In this document: positions 19,561-29,893 of the stretch, piece after piece
Layout: every line of letters starts with the position of its first letter
How positions within the stretch are numbered: position 1 is the first letter of the stretch
Assembly: GCA_024349245.1 (NCBI GenBank)
Contig: JALDNG010002967.1
Coordinates: forward strand, 72,457-136,456
Source: Neodontobutis hainanensis
Taxonomy: Eukaryota; Chordata; Actinopteri; Gobiiformes; Odontobutidae
Reading direction: 5' to 3'
DNA length: 64,000 nucleotides
Notes under the pieces: model-generated
Told to the model about the DNA's origin: nothing
Seen by the model: the letters and a program-made list of their open reading frames with translations, nothing else
Databases searched by the model: none
Made by a program: the position numbers and the translations under genes

Positions 19561-21470
19561 TAACACAGTTACCAGACTCATTGTGGGCCAAACACAAATA
19601 TGATGTAGGTTTAATTAAAAACTGTAAACCTCTCCAACTAACTCCAAAGTCCGAATACAGACCAAAAGCACGTCAATATCCTCTGAAGCCTGAAGCTGAA
19701 CAGGGGATAAAACCAGTCTTTGACTCTCTGCTGAAAGCAGGTGTAATTGTTGAGTGCTCTGACTCTCCCTGCCGTACTCCAATTTTCCCTGTAAAAAAGA
19801 TCAGACCACAGGAAATGCCCACTGAGTGGCGTTTTGTCCAAGACCTGCGTGCTGTGAACGAAGCTATTCACTCTCCAGCACCAATCTGTCCCAATCCATA
19901 CACCATCATGTCACAAATTCCAACAACTTCAAAATGGTTCTCTGTGGTTGACATTTCAAATGCTTTTTTCTCTGTACCTGTCCATCCAGACTCCCAGTTT
20001 TGGTTTGCCTTTGAATTTGCAGGAAAACTCTATTCCTGGTCTTGAATGCCACAAGGCCTAAATTGCGCTCCTAGCGTTTACGGTCAGGCATTACGTGACA
20101 GTCTCTTTCATTTGACACTTCAACACTCTGCCATTTTGCAGTACGTTGATGATATCATGCTCTGTTCAGACACGAAGGAGCAGTGTGAGACTGACACACT
20201 GCTTCTATTAAATCACCTAGCTGAGCAGGGCCACAAGGTTTCACTTTCTAAAATTCAGTTTGTAAAACAGAAAGTTCAGTTTCTTGGTCATGTCATCACT
20301 CACTCACAAAAAAACATTACTACAGACAGGGTGATACCCATTGCCAACTTCCCAAAACCATTGACTAAGAAACAAATGCTGTCTTTCCTTGGCATGTGCT
20401 CCTACTGCAGAACTTTTATTCCAAATTACTCTACTGTAGAACGCCCACTCGTGATCTTACTCTGAAAAAAGACATGACACTTCACTCCAAACTCACATGG
20501 ACATCTGAGGCTGACTCTGCATTTACTCATTTGAAACTGCTACTACAGACAGCCCCTGCATTGGCATTGCCAAACCCTGACAAGCCTTTCTTCCAATTTG
20601 TTGATGAACGTGATGGTTGTATGAATTCTGTTCTCGCCCAAAAACAGGGACAGCTGCTGAAGCCTGTGGGTTACTTCTCGACACACCTTGATCCAGTTGC
20701 TAGAGGCCACCCATCATGTCTCCGTGCTTTAGCAGCCTGTGAAGCAGCAATAATTGCCTCTCGTCCCTATGTAGGCTACAGTCATCTCACCCTTTTGCTC
20801 CACATGCTGTCTCCAACATTCTGACTGAACAAAAGACAGCTCACTTGACCCCTGCTCGTCAGCTACGTTACAACACCACCCTTCTGAACCTACCGAATGT
20901 TGAGGTTAAACGTTGTAACACTCTCAACCCTGCTACACTCCTGCCTCTCCCAGAGGAGGGAGAACCTCACTGTTGTCTTTCTGAACTTGACCTTATCTGT
21001 CTGCCAAGACTTGATTTGACTGACACTCCTCTTTCTAATCCTGAACTCATTTTTATGTAGATGGTTCAGCTTCCAAGGACCCAACCACCGGTACTGCACA
21101 CGTTGGATATGCAGTTGTGGATGATCATGCAACAGTGACGTCATCTCCTCTCAGTCCTCGGTTATCGGGCGCAAGCAGCAGAACTAATTGCCCTGACCAA
21201 AGCCTGTCAATTGGCATCTGGTAAAACAGTTAACATTTACACAGACAGTCAATATGCATTTGGTGTTCTACACAACCACGCAGCACTTTGGCGCCACAGA
21301 AAATTCCTCAAATCTGATGGCAAACCCATTTCACACAAAGATTTGATTTCTGATCTTTTAGATGCAGTGCTACTCCCATCCGCCGGGCAGTATGCAAGTG
21401 TTCTGCACATACCTCTGCCAAAGACACAGTCTCTCTAGGTAATGCACGAGCAGACGCAGCTGCAAAGCAG
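19548..21470 (+). pseudogene. pol: ERV2 reverse transcriptase and RNase H
   Basis: RT fingers and palm begin with the motif QYPLKPEAEQGI. The first half stops at TGA 20043-20045, exactly between YSWS and MPQG, where the family has a conserved block. The palm continues with LQYVDDIML (about 20135-20161), the catalytic YVDD. Further frame breaks lie near 20460 and 20824. RNase H shows YVDGSA (about 21056), AELIALTKA with the catalytic Glu, and YTDSQYAF with the second Asp (about 21238-21261). A break near 21130 splits it. RT and RNase H would copy genomic RNA into DNA. The gene has at least five breaks. Confidence 0.85.
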
Positions 21471-21479
21471 CGTCACTCA

Positions 21480-22664
21480 CACCCTATGTTGTTACATTAC
21501 TCTCCCAGACAACGGATCAAACTTGCACTCACTCTGACATTGTTTCACTCTCTGATTTGGCCCGCATCTCCACTCCAGCAGACAAAGCTGTTTGGAAAAA
21601 GAAAAACTGTACAAACACAAATGGTGTTTGGATGGGCCCTAATGGCAATCCATGTCTTCCTCAAGCCCTCTTCCTGCCTTTTGCAAAATTGTTACATGGC
21701 GTTGACCATGTATCAAAGGAGGGAATGAGAAAAGACCTTCAAAGACATTGGTTTACTGTGGGTTTAACAAATTTGCTGAAGATTTTTGCTCAAAATGCTT
21801 CATCTGCTTAACCAGCAATTCTAAAGGTAACTCCTACAACAAAACAGATGTTGGAGGTCACAAACCCACCTCCAGGCCTTTTGGCCACATTTAAATGGAC
21901 TTCATTGAGTTAACACCCTGCGAAGGTAAGAAATACTGTCTTGTAATAGCTGACATGTTTTCAAAGTGGGTAGAAGCATTCCCAACAAAACACTGCACTG
22001 CTGACGCAGTAGCAAAAATCATCTTAAGCGAAATAATTCCTCGCTGGGGACTTCCGAATCTAATTACGAGTGATAACGGTACTCATTTTGTAAATGACAT
22101 TTTGAAAACACTGAGTGAACACCTTAAATTTGACCTGAAAACTCATTGCTCCTACCATCCAGCTTCTGGAGGAGCTGTAGAAAGAGAAAATGGCACTCTG
22201 AAACGCAAATTGGCAAAAATATCTAAAACAACAGGTAAAACGCGAAATAACCTTTCTCCCTTTGAGATAGTGTTTGGACTACCTCCTGGAATTGGGTTTG
22301 GACCCCATCTAAACCTGCAGCACTGGCCGATAGTACTCTGCCAGACCCAATGATATCCTATTGTATTTCACTCTCTAATATTCTCTCTAATATTAGATCT
22401 CAGGTGCTTGATTCCCTGCCCAAACCGGCCACCCACCAGTTTCACAAACTCCAGCCTGGCGACTACATCCTGGTGAGAAACCTGAGGAAGCGCAGCTGGA
22501 GAGACAAACCCTGGTGTGGGCCCTATCAGATCCTGCTCACGACCCACACGGCTGTGAAGGTCGCAGAAAGAGCCCCTTGGATCCATGCACAACACTGCAA
22601 GAAGATTCCTCCACCTGACCAGCTCGTCAACTGCTCCCCCACTGTCAAAGAGTGGACCCAGTGA
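21480..22664 (+). pseudogene. pol: ERV2 integrase
   Basis: The zinc-binding domain is recognisable by HGVDHVSKEGMRKDL and a displaced CxxC in another frame near 21790-21805. The core (21895-22353) has MDFIELTP, TSDNGTHF and GAVERENG with the D-35-E spacing intact. The C-terminal domain (22350-22664) has GDYILVRNLRKRSW and WCGPYQILL, and ends VKVAERAPWIHAQHCKK, the gammaretrovirus-type tail. Frame breaks lie near 21810 and 22350. The last codons of this frame begin the block duplicated upstream at 14056. Confidence 0.85.
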
Positions 22665-23450
22665 ATGATCACAAAAGTAAGAGGCTTGTCCCGAGAACAA
22701 GCTCCTACGTGGGAGATCTGAGGTGAGACCTTAGCTCTACCTCCACCGTTGTCTACGTGGGAAGACTGGGGTGAGATTTTCGCTCACCTCCTCCGCTGAA
22801 ACTGCTCTGGTAACGCAGTTCAACGTTGAGACCAGTGCCGAGAGCTGGTCCCACCTACAATCAAGTTTATGAAAGACTCTGTACCACCTGAAGAAATAGA
22901 GCTGACCGTTTTCAGCAAATTCAACAGTGTAACTATAACATGTGACACACTCATCTGTCCCACAGTTCCTCACATCACTGATAACCAGTTTTATACTGAC
23001 AAATATATATGTATATATCTTTTTTTGGGTTCTTTATTGCATTTAAAATTGCTCTAATGATTAATTTTTGAATATCTATTAAACAATTATTACATACTCA
23101 TGCATGTTAATGTTATGATAACTGCTTAATTTTATTTTATTTGTTACTATCATTTTATTATTGCTATTATTGAACAGATCTTTGAACATTAGAAATGGGC
23201 GTGTTTGGAAAACATGGTTAACTAAACTCGCAGGCATACTTTTAGTGGTTATTATCCTTCTTTTCCTTGTCTCCTGCTGCATTATTCCGCTCATCCGAAG
23301 ATTAGTGACTTCTCTTTTAACCTGCAACTAGCTAAACTCTATGTTGAATTGCCTCAACAGGACAAAGACCACAACCCAGACACCTCTGCTCTTGATTGTG
23401 ACTCTGTTAATTCTGTTTTATTTGCTCATCTATTTGAAGAAAACTAAGTA
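22665..23450 (+). pseudogene. env: ERV2 env remnant (membrane anchor and tail only)
   Basis: Between the integrase stop and the polypurine tract only about 1.3 kb remains, too short for env. At 23196-23330 one frame encodes a hydrophobic anchor (LAGILLVVIILLFLVSCC) followed by IIPLIRRLV. This is the usual end of a gamma/epsilon Env: TM helix, Cys pair, basic tail. A further acidic tail-like frame runs to about 23450. The surface subunit, cleavage site and fusion peptide are absent. The same deletion is in the upstream partial copy, so it predates the tandem. Confidence 0.65.
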
Positions 23451-23962
23451 TGACTAAGTATGTTCCTATGTCTTTGTAATCCACATGTAATTTTCTTTTG
23501 AAATAGTAATTGTGAAATATAGTCACCAAAGCAATCACAGCTAATCAACTTTTGAACCTGATAATTTTAATTTTTGTTATTTTAGACACGTTAAGGCTAA
23601 AATTGTGTACTTACATGTGGTGTTTTTAAATTTTTCACTAATGCTTTCTTTGAGGTAAAGTCTTTTGATTTGAAGGTTTTTAAGTTTTACAAACTGATTT
23701 GTTTTGTGAATATTTTTCATCTAATGCTTATGTTTAACCCTAGTGAGTTACGCTGCCTGTGAGGGAGGGGCTGTGGTGTTCTTTTCCCAGCGTTAGGTCA
23801 GCTACTGATAGTATGAAATGTTTTACTTGATTTAGTCAGCCCTCGGCTGGGTTTTTCGGCACCACAACTGTAGTACAACTCACAAAGCTTAGGTTAATTT
23901 GATTTATGTTTTGTATCCTAATTGAGTTTTGATTGATTTTGGTTGATCAATTGTGTTTGATC

Positions 23963-24350
23963 AAAAGGAGGGAATTGTAATGGGAAAATCATATTTTCCT
24001 CTTTCACATGCTCTGTGCTGTCCTTGACCGCAGCATAATGATGTGCGCACAATCTGTACTGTTTTCAAACTGATAAAATTGTCTTTCATGTTAGATGGCT
24101 CACTCCTGAGAGCCAGTGTTTCATTTTTCTTATCTGCTGTGATTTCAGTATAAATTCTAAGCCCGCCTAGTTAACATTGGGACTGTTCATGCAACTCTGT
24201 ACACAGACAGAGTTGTATTTTCCATTCCTCCTTTTGCAAAAGATGTCTCTGAATTCTTTTTTTTCTTTTTCCTTAAATAAATCACCAAAAGACATCTGTT
24301 GTTTTCTCTCAAACTTATTCCACAATAATATATTTATTTTTTCAACCACA
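23963..24350 (+). repeat. ERV2 polypurine tract and 3' LTR (375 bp)
   Basis: AAAAGGAGGGAA (23963-23974) is followed one base later by the LTR start TGTAATGGG at 23976. The LTR ends ACCACA at 24350. It matches the 5' LTR except for a few substitutions and one homopolymer length change. Flanking host sequence starts at 24351. A target duplication cannot be assessed because the left flank of the tandem is element sequence. Confidence 0.9.
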
Positions 24351-25922
24351 CACTTTACAACTTGGCAATTGCATGATAATAGTGGGGTATTTACCAACAT
24401 ATCCGTGCTGTATCAATTACTATTATTATCATTATTATTACATCAATTTTATATAACGCTTTTCTGGGGAGGCAAAGACGCTTTACATATCAATTATGGC
24501 ATACAACAAATGACAGTTTTAGTGAAAGTAAATCAAAAGAAAAATATGGGGAGTCAGAGGCACTAGGACCCAGTGTGGCCTTTGAGTTGAGGCAGCAGAT
24601 TGTGTACTGAGGCCTAAACACGACACATTCCTGGCTGAAGCCACACTTCACTCAGTCTGTTTGAGAGATGTCTGTACTTTCTTTTCAGCACAGGTTAAAT
24701 AAAAACTTAATTAATATAATGATGGGAAATACAAAAGAGACTGTAACTGAGAATTAATTAATGTTTAATCTATGTAGGCCACTAATTATGGAAATATGTG
24801 TCAATATTTTGTATTTTCTGGCCTCAGTTCCTTTATACATAAAAGTTTTTGCTTGACCAGGTGTGAAAATCTTTTGTGAGGAATGCAGTTTTCTCCCATT
24901 TCTCCGTTCCTCGCTGCAGGATCTGAATCAGTGACCAGTTGAACACAGAGACTGCAGTGTTTGTTGTCCAAGAGCATGCCAGAAGTGGGGCCAAGTGTGT
25001 TTACAGTGAAATGTGAGCACTCAGTGGGATGTAATACGGCTCTGGTTATATGATGACTATTACAAATGTGTAATGAGGAAGATACTAGACATTCAATGTT
25101 AATGTCATTTAATAAAAAATATATACACCACTTAACACTAGACCTATTGAGGTGGGATTTAGGCACTTATTTCTATAAACTGTGGTTTGATTGACCTCAG
25201 AAACATTGTAAATACATTTATTTGTGACCACATGTTACACTGTGTTTTTACTGTTCAGGCTAGTTGTAGCTAGTTGTAGCATTGGATAACTATTTTAAAT
25301 TAAGTTAGATAGGTTAAAAAGGAGATTGGCTTAAACCAAATAACTCATTTAACTCAATGGATAAGAATGAGAATCCAGTCTGACAGGCACTAGGACCCAG
25401 TACCTGGTCAGTGAGCTGAGGCCACAGATATGGAACATAAATATGAGTTTGTTCAGGGCCTAAACACAAGGCCAGATAAAAGAGATGCAGTAAGTTTATC
25501 CTTTTTTTGTCTTCTTCATAATAGATAATACACAGATCCTCTTTAATGTAGTAATATCTGCATATTACCCTTGACTCAGTGCCTAATTTGTGGGTAAAAG
25601 TTAATGTGACCTGTTTTTAAACATGTTTAACTGAACTATAACTCAGTCTTTAGAATATGCCCATTAGTTTGTTAAAATGGCATCATTTATATACAAAAAG
25701 CTATAATGTAGTCTTCATAACAATCATTTTCCTTTTCCTTTTTTTCCATCTTGATTCTTCCCCTAAATATTCTCTGTGTCTCCCCACCTCCAGTTTTACA
25801 AATGAAGCACACCTTGATTGGTTTGAATTTATTAAACCAATTCATACAACCACTGAACTGTTATTAGTTAATATAACTAAAATACCCCACTGTCTATTTG
25901 TGTTCTCTGCTCCATGTTTTAG
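24351..25922. other. Non-coding DNA with a diverged local repeat
   Basis: I see no supported gene. A segment starting GGCACTAGGACCCAGT occurs at about 24560 and again at 25387, each followed by GAGCTGAGG/GAGTTGAGG-like words and GGCCTAAACAC. It is probably a dispersed or duplicated repeat. TATTATTATC repeats lie at 24420-24445. A stretch near 24450-24490 (CGCTTTTCTGGGG...CGCTTTACA) recurs in modified form near 42815-42840 and is likely a repeat terminus. Confidence 0.3.
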
Positions 25923-26090
25923 ATGAAAACCTGGATGAATCTACAAAGAGACAGCAAGAGTCTGTTAAAAAGCCAAGACCTTTCTGGCTTCTTGTGATCC
26001 ATTTCATGGAGGATCGTTTGCTTCTCCTCCTCCGGCTAATATTATTCTTTAGTATTTGCAAATCCTCTTTTGACCAGTTACACGATCACC
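25923..26090 (+). other. Exon-like segment with a membrane helix, unassigned
   Basis: A good acceptor (TTTTAG at 25917-25922) and donor (CACC/GTGAGT at 26090) bracket 168 bp with one open frame. The frame is acidic then basic (DENLDESTKRQQES), then hydrophobic (HFMEDRLLLLLRLILFF). It could be an exon of the channel locus that follows, but it matches no Cav3 segment I can place. No function is claimed. Confidence 0.35.
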
Positions 26091-29000
26091 GTGAGTTTAT
26101 TCTTTTCTATTTCACATGGACTGTATATCTTGTTACTTGGTTTACAAAGACTTGTGTCTAAGCAGTAACAACTGTCTTAATCTAGCCACTCCTACCTATT
26201 GATGAATAGGATGTATCTGTTCTGTGGAGTGTATTATGACCATAGAGGTTATCGGCCGATTGGTCTTGTATTTACCAGTACTGTCATTATGACAGGGCAA
26301 TAAAATGGCAGCTACATCCGGGCTTTTCGGCTTTTACGCCATAGTAAAACAATGGTTTTCAGATAGCATAAACATATTAATCAAAAATTAAAATTAAGAG
26401 TTGTCCCGAATTAAAAACTTTAGAAGCTCTAGAGACCGGAGCCATCTTTTGTACCAGGCTGTAAACATGATTTTTACACTTGTAAAGTCGTGCCCTCTGG
26501 TGGATGGCGGTATATTGCTGTATTTCGCTGTATTTTGCTGTATTTTGCCGTATTTAAAGACCATTTAGGAGTTTCCATGAGAGACGCTTGATTATGACCT
26601 AACCCGACACGGTACAACAGTCAGGTCCACTTCACTTTCATTAATAACAATCATTTACACGTTCAGGGTACATTAAACACATTCACACAGGCAACCGAGT
26701 AGATCCTGTTACTCTAAAACTTCTAAATGTCAGGACAAACACCCTGAGTGTGATACCCATTTGAAACATGTACCGCTTTGTTCAGAGTTGCTGGCGACAG
26801 TAGGTGTGCAGCCTAACTGGGAGGAGGACGTTGCTGTGCTTGGCTCCTGAGCCCTCCTGACCATCATTAAGGCTGTCCTGGAGTGGACTGAGGAAAAGAA
26901 ACTTGCTAGAGTTAAAGGGATGTGTTGGGAGCAAGTAGCAACCAACTGAGGACAGTGATCAAGGTGAGAACAGACATGAACAAACTAAAACATTACTTCA
27001 TTGTATTATTTTGTGTCTTTTGTGTTTGTGTTAATAATTGTGTTCCTGCTTTACACCAAAACATTGCAGTGAACTGCAGATAAATATTAGCAAAGCATTC
27101 ACAAGAAGTTTACCGAGGCAAAGCCACAAAGCTTGTGGTCTCCACACCACCTCTGCCCATCCCCACGTCATGTGCTTACAGAAGTAAAAAAATAAGCACA
27201 TTTTGTGACAAATGTGGTCCCCACACCACCTATGCCCAGCCCCACACCATCTATGCCCAGCCCCACACCATCTATGCCCAGCCCCCACGTCATGTGCTCA
27301 AGTGATGTTATGTGATTAAAGTACTTATTTGCAATGTCAAAATTTAAGAGTACATTTAATTTATACAGGCAATTGTTATATTTATTTAGTGTTTTAATTT
27401 AGTGTAATTGACCCTGACTTTTGCCCTTTAGAAAGGTGGGGTCTTTTGCTGTTGTAGCCCATCCGCCTCAAGGTTGTGCAAAGTTGTGGCTTCACAAATG
27501 CTTTGCTGCATACCTCTATGCATTATTAGATGTGTGAATAAGGAATATTTATGCAACATTATCAACACAGTGAAACAACAACATAATAATACTATTAATA
27601 ATGTTTTTTTATTATTACAGCCCTAACATGTCCACACAGTAAAGGTGGCCAAAGACTACAACTACATCCTCGAGTCTCCAGGGGACTCCAAAGAGGATAA
27701 ATGACCCTCAAGCCCTTGGTCTTCTCCCAGGACAGGTTTGTCAGTCACTTTCTCTTGAAACATTATCTTTAGTTCTCATGCAGCAGTGGATAAGTCTTCA
27801 TTTATCAGCTTTAAACCAGATTCTCTAGGTGCACTTACCTACACTGCTGTAGACATGTTTGTTACCTCTCAAACACTATCTGTATGTCCTTATGAATCAA
27901 GAAATTGACCTGTGCATAGAGTTTACACACTGTCTCTGAACATCGCTGTCATCAGTCACACATCTGTTAAAAAGTGACCAAGGTATCTGATTTCTTTGCA
28001 TGTCACAAGAGGGTTGTCACACAGATCAAAGGCAGTGTAATGTAAAGGCAGTAATGTCTTAACATCTTTGCTTCAAACAACCATGACATTGCTCTTTTAG
28101 AGTTAAATGTATCATCAGACTCTGTGCCATATGTAAGGCTCATAGTAATACATTGTTTCAATATACTTGAGAAAAATGGTTAAAAACAGATATAAATTTA
28201 TTTTGAGATGTGTTAACAAGATGCGTTAACTGTATAATACAATACTTTGGAGTGTCACAAGGGGCGCACCAACAACGGGGTTAGGAATCCAAGGGGCAGA
28301 ACTGCAGAATAAACCCTGCAGTCAAATGAAGCAGAAGATGAAGTCATCTATCTCTTGTATTCTTTTCTCAGGTTGGTGTGAAGTTTGTGAAATCACATGA
28401 AAACAGTACAAGTGTTGGGATGAAACTTCCGAAATGTATCTGTGTAAATGCACAGTTACAGAAACACTGTAGCTAATTTATGCTAAGCTAGCGGAGGTTT
28501 GCAAGCTAGCACCGTGGAGAGAAAGCGGGTGTACTTTTAGTTACATGTGTCTTTACCATTGATTTATTGTAGATTTATGTACATGTAGTGAATCTTAAAG
28601 CACCTAATGTACAAGTTACGCACATATTAATTTAAGGTTCATGTGCAAGTGTAATTACCACTAGAGTCACGTGCTGATCCGCCATTTTGCAGTTGTGTTA
28701 ATGTGTTAATAGACAAAGTGTTATATGTTGTTTTGGTTTATTGAAAGTGTTTAAATTTGATAAAATTTGTTAAAACTAAGCTATATGTTAAAGTACAAGC
28801 AAAATGAATAGTTGTATTTTGGAAAAATTTACAACTAATCCCAAAGATCAAAAAGTTATTGACATCAAAACTGCAAAACGTCAAGACCAGCTTGTCTAAG
28901 ACTTGGTCAGAGTTCAGTCGGCCGTCACAGACAGGTCAGACACGACACAGATCACATCCACTCTTCACTGATCCTGGTGACAACACTGTGCTCACTGTTG

Positions 29001-29118
29001 GGCTGTTTAGTCTTTTGTGTAGACTCAGGCGTCTGGTCTTACAGGAGAAGAAAGAGTTTTAATAGTTATTTTTACTATGTTAGTCAGCACATTAACGTCC
29101 TATAGTTTTTGTGTGCAG
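26091..29118. other. Non-coding DNA with small tandem repeats
   Basis: No gene is supported. TATTTTGCTG-type repeats lie at 26512-26552. Between 27130 and 27290 a 21 bp unit, CCCACACCATCTATGCCCAG, recurs about four times with older relatives just upstream, forming a minisatellite. A possible small exon (27621-27736, ACAG...CAGGTTTGT) is open only briefly. The rest holds nothing I can name. Confidence 0.35.
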
Positions 29119-29204
29119 GGTTTAATGACTTGGTCACAGAATGCCTGGGATCAGGAGATTATGGTGTGGTCTGTAGAGGGCTTCGCAAAGAGGACCATTA
29201 CCCT
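29119..29204 (+). other. Exon-like segment, unassigned
   Basis: 86 bp sits between TGTGTGCAG and CCCT/GTAAGT. Two of the three frames are open, so the splice signals carry the call. It is 210 bp upstream of the domain IV pore exon and could belong to the same transcript, but it does not resemble the Cav3 segment expected there. Confidence 0.3.
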
Positions 29205-29414
29205 GTAAGTCTTCTAAACTTTGTTGATTCACAGTTCCTTTTATGAGCAGTGAAGTTTATGCTGCGTCACTTGGTCAGTCAAAAACACTAGCACAGTACA
29301 TATATTATTATAAACATATTGTGTTTGTCGTATGTATTTAAAACATTGTTAATATAATGTGTATATTGTTTATATTATTATTATATATTGATTGTTTGAT
29401 CTTCTCGTGACTAG

Positions 29415-29536
29415 AGTGTACTCCAGAGTATCCATGTGTCGGCTTGAGTCCCTACTACAACTTTCAAAACTTTGGCAGTGCCCTCCTGACGCTCTACATA
29501 CTGTGCACAGGAGACAACTGGAGCGGCATTTTGATG
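29415..29536 (+). pseudogene. Cav3-like channel, domain IV pore-loop exon (upstream copy)
   Basis: The exon encodes the extracellular turret and selectivity filter of the fourth repeat of a T-type calcium channel. It starts ECTPEYPCVGLSP, a Cys pair typical of Cav3 domain IV, then FQNFGSALLTLY and CTGDNWSGIL. The Asp in TGDNW is the domain IV selectivity residue. T-type channels use Glu, Glu, Asp, Asp in domains I to IV, and high-voltage-activated channels use four Glu. The exon itself has no break. It lies 12 kb upstream of the domain I exons, so it belongs to another, upstream gene copy whose S6 exon is at 36.3 kb. Confidence 0.75.
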
Positions 29537-29822
29537 GTAGACAAACTCAAGAACAAGCCCACATCCACAACACAAAAGAAAATTCTAGCACACAATCATA
29601 GCTTTGCCTGTGCACTGGCTCTAAAACATGTATTCCTAACGACTGTTATTGCTCCATCAATGTACATAGTGCAGCTGTAAACATTTATAGCAGTTATTCC
29701 TTATCTGCATTCTCCACCAGGGGCATCCAGCATGTTTTTGATGTTAGTGGGGCTTTAGTGAGTACCCAAAGAAAACCCACCCGAGCAAGTGGATGTTTTT
29801 AGAAAATGACTGTGGCAGAAGT

Positions 29823-29893
29823 GGGGCTTAGTGGCTCAGTGGTAGAGCGGTTGTCCCTGGTGGTTCGATTCCCGCTCTCTTCACAGTTTATAC
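29823..29893 (+). repeat. tRNA-derived SINE, 5' part
   Basis: TGGCTCAGTGGTAGAGCGG is an A-box-like tRNA start and GGTTCGATTCC a B box; the pair is the internal RNA polymerase III promoter of a SINE head. It breaks off at 29893, where a hAT transposon is inserted, and resumes at 34773. Confidence 0.8.

Noticed and set aside
24801..25166. 121-codon minus-strand frame as a gene
   Set aside because: It has no domain, start context or splice partner, and it overlaps a low-level repeated region.
26730..26945. 71-codon minus-strand frame as a gene
   Set aside because: It is Ser/Thr-rich with no recognisable motif, and the opposite strand is equally unstructured.
27130..27290. CRISPR-like array from regularly spaced CCCACACCATC repeats
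   Set aside because: Repeats are adjacent with no unique spacers, and the DNA is vertebrate, so it is a minisatellite.
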